Origin: Methanobrevibacter sp.
GTDB lineage: Archaea > Methanobacteriota > Methanobacteria > Methanobacteriales > Methanobacteriaceae
Assembly (NCBI GenBank): GCA_017404125.1
Contig: JAFRCZ010000270.1
Span: 1-10,596 of the forward strand
Length of the DNA stretch: 10,596 nt
Reading direction: 5' to 3'
In this document: positions 7,726 through 10,596 of the stretch, piece after piece
Layout of the letters: each line of letters starts with the position of its first letter
How positions within the stretch are numbered: position 1 is the first letter of the stretch
Translations under genes and position numbers: made by a program
The notes under the pieces: model-generated
Told to the model about the DNA's origin: nothing
What the model saw: the letters and a program-made list of their open reading frames with translations, nothing else
The model's database searches: none

Positions 7726-8748
7726 TTAATCTTTTTTGATGCGAATACCCTCTGTATCCAGTTTATAAAAGTCAAATTCATTATAGTATTCCGCTTCTAA
7801 TTTCAATTTTTGATCTTCATTTGCTATTGCAAACATGGTATTTCCTAACATTGCCATAGAACTTCCAAGGACTCTTCCATGCAATTTATGTACAATCTTC
7901 AATAAATCATCATTTATCAAATGAGTCTTTTTGGCAAATTTCAATGATACTTTCATGAATTTCTTGATTGTTTCCTCTTCATTGAATTCACTGTCAACAG
8001 CCACATTGAACTTATTCTTGAATTTGGAGCCAATGACAATTCCATCCTCTTTCCTATTGAATTCCTCACCTATCTCCAATCCAACTTGTGTAATTATCTT
8101 CTTATGCTTTGGATCTTGTATGATTGAAGCTGTTGATATCTCTCCTAAAGATTTTGTAATCACATAAAAATCACTCTTCAATGATTCGAATACTCCAAAT
8201 CCTTCCTTTTCATGAGGCACGATAGACTTTGCTTGCCCAAATCCTGGAGCTCCTGGCTTGGTTCTAAGGACTATTCCCTTAGACAATTCAGCAATAACAT
8301 CTCCAAGCCCTGTTTTAAGTTCAACTTCAGCCAAATGGGCATACTGGCCGCATTCTTCCATTGACAAACCTAAATTGAAGTATTCGTTTATGCAGATTGC
8401 TGTTCCAACAGCTGATGAAGCGGAAGTTCCAAACCCGCATCCTATTGGAACTTGAATAGTTTGTCTGATAATGACATTTTTCAAATCAAACATGATTTCT
8501 TCATTATTTAATTCATTATCCATCAATTCAATTGTCTTTAGAATAATCACTTCATTGTAGTCATCTTTTTTACCATTGATTAAAATAGATAAACCATTTG
8601 AATCAACTTCATCATTCTTATCTATTTCAGTGATAACTCCCTTATCCAATAGCACTCCTGCACCTAAAGAACCTTTGAGCAAAGGATCTTCATTATCGAA
8701 AATGCTAAAGAAACCAGTGATATGGGATGGAACAAATACAGATATCAT
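7726..8748 (-). CDS. Pantoate kinase (archaeal GHMP family)
   Basis: The enzyme phosphorylates pantoate to 4-phosphopantoate, the archaeal route to coenzyme A that replaces bacterial pantothenate kinase; phosphopantothenate synthetase then acts, and its gene is not in this window. Evidence is the N-terminal SVFVPSHITGFFSI block characteristic of the archaeal kinase group and the GHMP ATP-binding loop PIGCGFGTSASSAVGTA at about residues 101-117. The C-terminal part has GHMP-like LGSSMAMLGNTMFA. The length (340 aa) fits the family. I chose the ATG at 8748 because AAGTGA lies six bases before it; a GTG at 8757 would add three residues (MKK) but has no Shine-Dalgarno site. The gene leads a two-gene operon with the methyltransferase. 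Two copies of TAATCAATT (minus strand, complement of 8768-8776 and 8787-8795) lie just upstream and may be regulatory. The leader is A/T-rich without a clear TATA box. Confidence 0.88.
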   Translation of the reverse strand: MISVFVPSHITGFFSIFDNEDPLLKGSLGAGVLLDKGVITEIDKNDEVDSNGLSILINGKKDDYNEVIILKTIELMDNELNNEEIMFDLKNVIIRQTIQVPIGCGFGTSASSAVGTAICINEYFNLGLSMEECGQYAHLAEVELKTGLGDVIAELSKGIVLRTKPGAPGFGQAKSIVPHEKEGFGVFESLKSDFYVITKSLGEISTASIIQDPKHKKIITQVGLEIGEEFNRKEDGIVIGSKFKNKFNVAVDSEFNEEETIKKFMKVSLKFAKKTHLINDDLLKIVHKLHGRVLGSSMAMLGNTMFAIANEDQKLKLEAEYYNEFDFYKLDTEGIRIKKD

Positions 8749-8919
8749 TTTTTTCACTTTTGAATTTAATTGATTAGTTTAAATTAAATTGATTAAATAT
8801 TTGCTAATTTAAATCACAATTGACTCTAAATTTTTAATTATATTTATTAATTATAAGAATAAAATTATAAATATCAATAGATTATTAAGATTTATTTAAT
8901 ATAAATTTTATCTTTAACA

Positions 8920-8945
8920 TTTATAAAAGTTTATAAATTTATAAA
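8920..8945 (+). promoter_or_regulatory. Three tandem TTTATAAA motifs upstream of the PHP gene
   Basis: TTTATAAA occurs at 8920-8927, 8930-8937 and 8938-8945. Each is an acceptable archaeal TATA box. Using the last one, initiation near 8970 would leave a leader of about 55 nt with the strong ribosome binding site. Because the motif is self-complementary, some copies could act toward the divergent pantoate kinase operon. Confidence 0.5.
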
Positions 8946-9009
8946 AATAAAAAGGGAATCTTAAAATCAAAAAAGTTAAAGATGAAATGAACTATAATAA
9001 TTTTACTCG

Positions 9010-9015
9010 AAGGAG
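9010..9015 (+). promoter_or_regulatory. Ribosome binding site deciding the TTG start of the PHP gene
   Basis: AAGGAG (extended AAGGAGAGAT, 9010-9019) ends eight bases before TTG 9024-9026. It is the best Shine-Dalgarno match of the right-hand long genes, and it places the start at TTG. This start keeps the first metal-binding motif seven residues from the N-terminus, as usual in PHP proteins. Confidence 0.75.
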
Positions 9016-9023
9016 AGATATTA

Positions 9024-9695
9024 TTGAATTATAAAAGAATTGATTTACATATGCACAGCTTATTCAGTGATGGAGAACTTTTGCCTTCTGAACTTGCAAG
9101 AAGAGCGCTTGTATTGGGACATGAAGCAATAGCTATTACCGATCATGTTGATTACTCAAACATCAATACCATCCCTGAAATCAGTGCTGCAATTGATGAC
9201 ATCAACAACAACTGGGACATTACAGTTGTTTTAGGTGCTGAAATTACCCATGCACCAGTTGAATCCATTCCAGATTTGGCAGACAAAGCCCGTGAATTAG
9301 GTGCAAAGATTGTTGTCGTCCATGGTGAAACATTGAATGAGCCTGTAGTTGAAGGCACTAATTTCGCGGCTGTCAACTGTAAGGAAATTGACATATTGGG
9401 CCATCCTGGTTTAATCACAAAAGAAGAGGCAGAATTGGCTAAAAAGAATGATGTTGCATTAGAAATCAGCGCTAGAAAAGGCCATTGCTTAGGAAACGGT
9501 CATGTATCAAACATTGCAAGAGAAGTTGGAAATGACCTTTTAATTGATACAGACACCCACTCTCCAGACAATATAATCACTTTTGAAAGGGCAATGGAAA
9601 TAGGATTAGGGGCAGGAATGACAAAAGAAGAGGTATTGAAAGCTACTGTCGATAATCCTAGAAAAATCTTAAAAAGAAATGGAATAAACCTTTAA
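9024..9695 (+). CDS. PHP-domain metallohydrolase (histidinol-phosphatase-like)
   Basis: A 223-aa single-domain cytoplasmic protein of the polymerase-and-histidinol-phosphatase superfamily. All nine ligands of the trinuclear metal site can be placed: His9, His11 and Asp16 ([12 protein letters not shown]), His41 (AITDH), Glu73 (LGAEITH), His100 (VVVHGE), His127 (ILGHPG), and Asp177 with His179 (DTDTH). It should therefore be catalytically competent, probably as a phosphoesterase. Methanogen proteins of this type are commonly labelled histidinol phosphatase domain proteins, but the true substrate is usually untested and histidinol phosphate is only one candidate. The presence of hisD at the other end of the window, 9 kb away, is weak support for a histidine role. 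The gene begins with TTG, is divergent from the pantoate kinase operon, and ends in its own hairpin terminator. Confidence 0.87.
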   Translation: MNYKRIDLHMHSLFSDGELLPSELARRALVLGHEAIAITDHVDYSNINTIPEISAAIDDINNNWDITVVLGAEITHAPVESIPDLADKARELGAKIVVVHGETLNEPVVEGTNFAAVNCKEIDILGHPGLITKEEAELAKKNDVALEISARKGHCLGNGHVSNIAREVGNDLLIDTDTHSPDNIITFERAMEIGLGAGMTKEEVLKATVDNPRKILKRNGINL

Positions 9696-9722
9696 TTATT
9701 CCATGATTTTTTTTCTTTTTTT
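9679..9722 (+). terminator. Hairpin terminator of the PHP gene
   Basis: ATGGAATAA (9679-9687) and TTATTCCAT (9696-9704) form a perfect 9-bp stem with an 8-nt loop that contains the stop codon (9693-9695). A run of eight T (9707-9714) and one of seven T (9716-9722) follow. The latter adjoins a run of nine A (9723-9731), which gives a U-tract to the convergent minus-strand small gene. Confidence 0.75.
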
Positions 9723-9799
9723 AAAAAAAAATATTATTTTAATAAAGTTATTTCTAATTTATTTTTTTATTTAATTCTTGTTTAATTTAAAAATCTTTT

Positions 9800-9949
9800 T
9801 TATTTATGTTCCTTTACTTTTTTGCTTCCCTTATCATTGCAACAGCCAAAGAAGAAATTTCTTATTTTCTTGACTTCAGACTTATTCTCTTTTTTTACTC
9901 TTTCATCTCTTTCATGTATTTTTCTTCTTGCTTCCGCCATATTTGACAT
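9800..9949 (-). CDS. Small lysine-rich protein with a Cys-Cys pair (49 aa), unknown
   Basis: I do not recognise this protein. The ORF starts MSNMAEARRKIHERDERV and ends GSKKVKEHK, and is strongly charged (about 19 Lys/Arg). Residues 5-30 are probably one long amphipathic helix. They are followed by a short hydrophobic turn NFFFGCCNDKG (31-41) with adjacent cysteines at 36-37, which could bind a metal, form a disulphide or insert in a membrane. The reason to believe it is real is the sequence AGGTG (complement of 9955-9959), a good Shine-Dalgarno site five bases before the ATG, together with archaeal-style codon use (AAA, AGA, GAA). A second ATG three codons in (9940) is a less likely start. 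It converges on the PHP gene, and U-tracts are present on its strand at 9723-9731. Confidence 0.6.
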   Translation of the reverse strand: MSNMAEARRKIHERDERVKKENKSEVKKIRNFFFGCCNDKGSKKVKEHK

Positions 9950-10036
9950 AATAGCACCTGTAAAATATTAAAAAAAATAGCAATAATCAACCATAGCAAC
10001 AAAAAAGATTGAATCCTTTTTGTTTGCCTTGATTAA

Positions 10037-10064
10037 GCTTTTCTAATCTTTAACTTAGAAAAGC
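10037..10064 (-). terminator. Perfect 10-bp hairpin, likely terminator
   Basis: GCTTTTCTAA (10037-10046) and TTAGAAAAGC (10055-10064) enclose an 8-nt loop. In the plus direction six T follow at 10072-10077. In the minus direction a T6 run (complement of 10001-10006) comes about 30 nt later, inside a second imperfect hairpin (10002-10021). Either strand could be terminated; minus fits the small transcript proposed from the right. Confidence 0.45.
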
Positions 10065-10083
10065 GAAAAACTTTTTTAACCCC

Positions 10084-10218
10084 TAATTGATTTGAATTAT
10101 ATGGTTTTTATTGGATGTGTGTGTTTTGATTTGTTTAAATTTTGAAGATGATTTTTTCGTGTTTTGTTGATTTGTGTGTGTTTATATTTTAGAGGAAATA
10201 AAGTTATGGTTTAGAGTT
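10084..10218. other. 135-nt tract almost free of C on the plus strand
   Basis: Between 10084 and 10218 I count only one C (10158) against about 35 G, with two TGTGTGTG runs at 10116-10123 and 10173-10180. No credible ORF exists in the tract on either strand. As minus-strand RNA it would be almost free of G and therefore little structured; as plus-strand RNA it would be GU-rich. It is the main content of the long gap between the two small ORFs. Confidence 0.6.
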
Positions 10219-10225
10219 CCAAAAA

Positions 10226-10327
10226 TCATTTTCTAAAAGATACGACTTTCGGATCTCTTTTTCTTTCTCGCTTATTAGGTTTAATTTGTTTTTTTCCACA
10301 AATTCCACTTTTGCTTCTTCCCAACAT
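10226..10327 (-). CDS. Possible 33-aa basic small protein behind a perfect Shine-Dalgarno
   Basis: The ORF begins MLGRSKSGICGKK and ends VVSFRK; it has about 13 Lys/Arg and two acidic residues. I do not recognise it. Its support is the exact GGAGGTGA at 10329-10336 with four bases between GGAGG and the ATG. A second frame over the same DNA (GTG at 10332 to stop 10204, 42 aa, MKCWEEAKVEFVEK...) has a more protein-like composition, but its start lies inside the Shine-Dalgarno site, and no other start codon is available in that frame. The DNA may therefore code for the 33-aa peptide, be a decayed gene with a frameshift, or be a regulatory leader. It sits about 100 nt downstream of the twin palindromes. 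Confidence 0.4.
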   Translation of the reverse strand: MLGRSKSGICGKKQIKPNKRERKRDPKVVSFRK

Positions 10328-10328
10328 T

Positions 10329-10336
10329 TCACCTCC
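10329..10336 (-). promoter_or_regulatory. Exact 8-base Shine-Dalgarno sequence
   Basis: GGAGGTGA on the minus strand is fully complementary to the expected archaeal 16S rRNA 3' end (ATCACCTCC). It is the strongest ribosome binding site in the window and lies in front of only a 33-codon ORF. Confidence 0.65.
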
Positions 10337-10424
10337 GAGAATTTAAAGATATATAGAAAAACCTATTATTAGATTTTTTATTTGAGCGATTTATGACAGA
10401 TTATTTTGGTTGAGATATCTAAAA

Positions 10425-10440
10425 TTTAGGTGTGCCTAAA
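10425..10440. promoter_or_regulatory. Palindromic operator 1, DtxR/IdeR-like metal box
   Basis: TTTAGGTGTGCCTAAA has 6-bp perfect arms (TTTAGG / CCTAAA) around four bases and extends by one more A/T pair on each side. TTAGG...CCTAA half-sites are characteristic of iron or manganese repressors of the DtxR/IdeR/MntR family, which occur in Methanobacteriales. The regulator assignment is inference from the motif. Confidence 0.6.
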
Positions 10441-10468
10441 TATCTTTAATTATAGTTTGTTTTCATCA

Positions 10469-10477
10469 TATATAAAA
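10469..10477 (-). promoter_or_regulatory. TATA box between the two operators
   Basis: On the minus strand it reads TTTTATATA, close to consensus, with CTAAAC upstream as a plausible BRE formed by operator 2. Initiation would then fall near 10447, just before operator 1. On the plus strand the same bases read TATATAAAA and could also drive rightward transcription starting near 10500. Orientation is not settled; minus looks slightly better. Confidence 0.5.
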
Positions 10478-10478
10478 G

Positions 10479-10494
10479 TTTAGGTATGCCTAAA
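10479..10494. promoter_or_regulatory. Palindromic operator 2, DtxR/IdeR-like metal box
   Basis: TTTAGGTATGCCTAAA differs from operator 1 by one base in the spacer; identity continues as TAT on the right for 19 nt in all. The centres are 54 bp apart, about five helical turns, so two dimers would sit on the same face. It abuts the TATA box at 10469-10477, so binding should block the basal transcription factors. Confidence 0.65.
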
Positions 10495-10534
10495 TATTAG
10501 TACATATACAAAATGTTTGAATATATCAAAACAG

Positions 10535-10541
10535 TTATATA
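10535..10541 (+). promoter_or_regulatory. Candidate TATA box facing the right edge
   Basis: TTATATA preceded by AAAACAG, a good BRE-like stretch, lies 41 nt after operator 2. Initiation near 10565 would start a transcript in the sequence at the right edge, where base composition becomes less AT-rich. Its gene is outside the window. A lone half-site TTTAGG occurs at 10569-10574. Confidence 0.4.
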
Positions 10542-10596
10542 CTATAAGAACAAATATTAATATAGATATTTAGGACAACTCCAGCGTCGAAAACAA

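Noticed and set aside
8988-9035. 15-codon ORF starting ATG at 8988, overlapping the PHP gene start
   Set aside because: No ribosome binding site of its own; the strong Shine-Dalgarno site at 9010 lies inside it and serves the TTG at 9024.
10101-10145. 14-codon plus-strand ORF starting ATG at 10101
   Set aside because: No ribosome binding site, very short, and it lies in the GT-rich tract.
10513-10560. 15-codon plus-strand ORF (MFEYIKTVIYYKNKY)
   Set aside because: No Shine-Dalgarno site precedes it, and it overlaps a better TATA-box candidate.
1-10596. CRISPR array, tRNA or rRNA gene, insertion sequence, or defence cassette
   Set aside because: Read by eye, I saw no regularly spaced repeats, no tRNA T-loop pattern, no transposase and no nuclease or toxin-antitoxin pair; most of the window is housekeeping and surface genes.

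Overview
The window looks like a low-GC methanogenic archaeon of the Methanobacteriales, most probably a Methanobrevibacter-type gut or rumen species. The reasons are an archaeal-type aspartyl-tRNA synthetase, an archaeal pantoate kinase of the GHMP family, a large Ig-repeat adhesin-like surface protein of the kind abundant in Methanobrevibacter, very AT-rich spacers, TTTATATA-type TATA boxes, and Shine-Dalgarno sites matching GGAGGTGAT. This is inference from protein families and signals; no database search was possible.

Left part (1-3094, plus strand): the last 43 codons of histidinol dehydrogenase (hisD), then aspS, then a HI0933/YhiN-type flavoprotein. aspS is complete and well conserved, except that an in-frame TAA at 731-733 separates the anticodon-binding domain from the class II catalytic domain. 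A strong hairpin-plus-T-tract terminator follows aspS.

Middle part (3238-7058, minus strand): a membrane-anchored 238-aa protein resembling DUF4012, and a 922-aa secreted adhesin-like protein. The adhesin has an extremely acidic N-terminus and an extremely basic C-terminus, and its own good TATA box. Both are cell-surface proteins; the flavoprotein converges on them.

Right-middle part (7181-9731): a two-gene minus-strand operon with pantoate kinase (coenzyme A synthesis) followed 14 nt later by a small class I methyltransferase. Divergent from it is a PHP-family metallohydrolase with all nine metal ligands, a TTG start with a strong Shine-Dalgarno site, and a hairpin terminator whose stem begins inside the gene.

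Right end (9800-10596): a 49-aa lysine-rich small gene with a clear Shine-Dalgarno site, then about 650 nt without a long gene. This stretch contains two near-identical 16-bp palindromes (TTTAGGTRTGCCTAAA) of DtxR/IdeR type around a TATA box and, on the minus strand, an exact 8-base Shine-Dalgarno sequence before a 33-codon ORF. A 135-nt tract with only one C on the plus strand and a 10-bp hairpin follow. Together these could form a short metal-regulated minus-strand transcript, with the palindromes perhaps also controlling a gene beyond the right edge. This region and the aspS stop codon are the parts most worth a second look.
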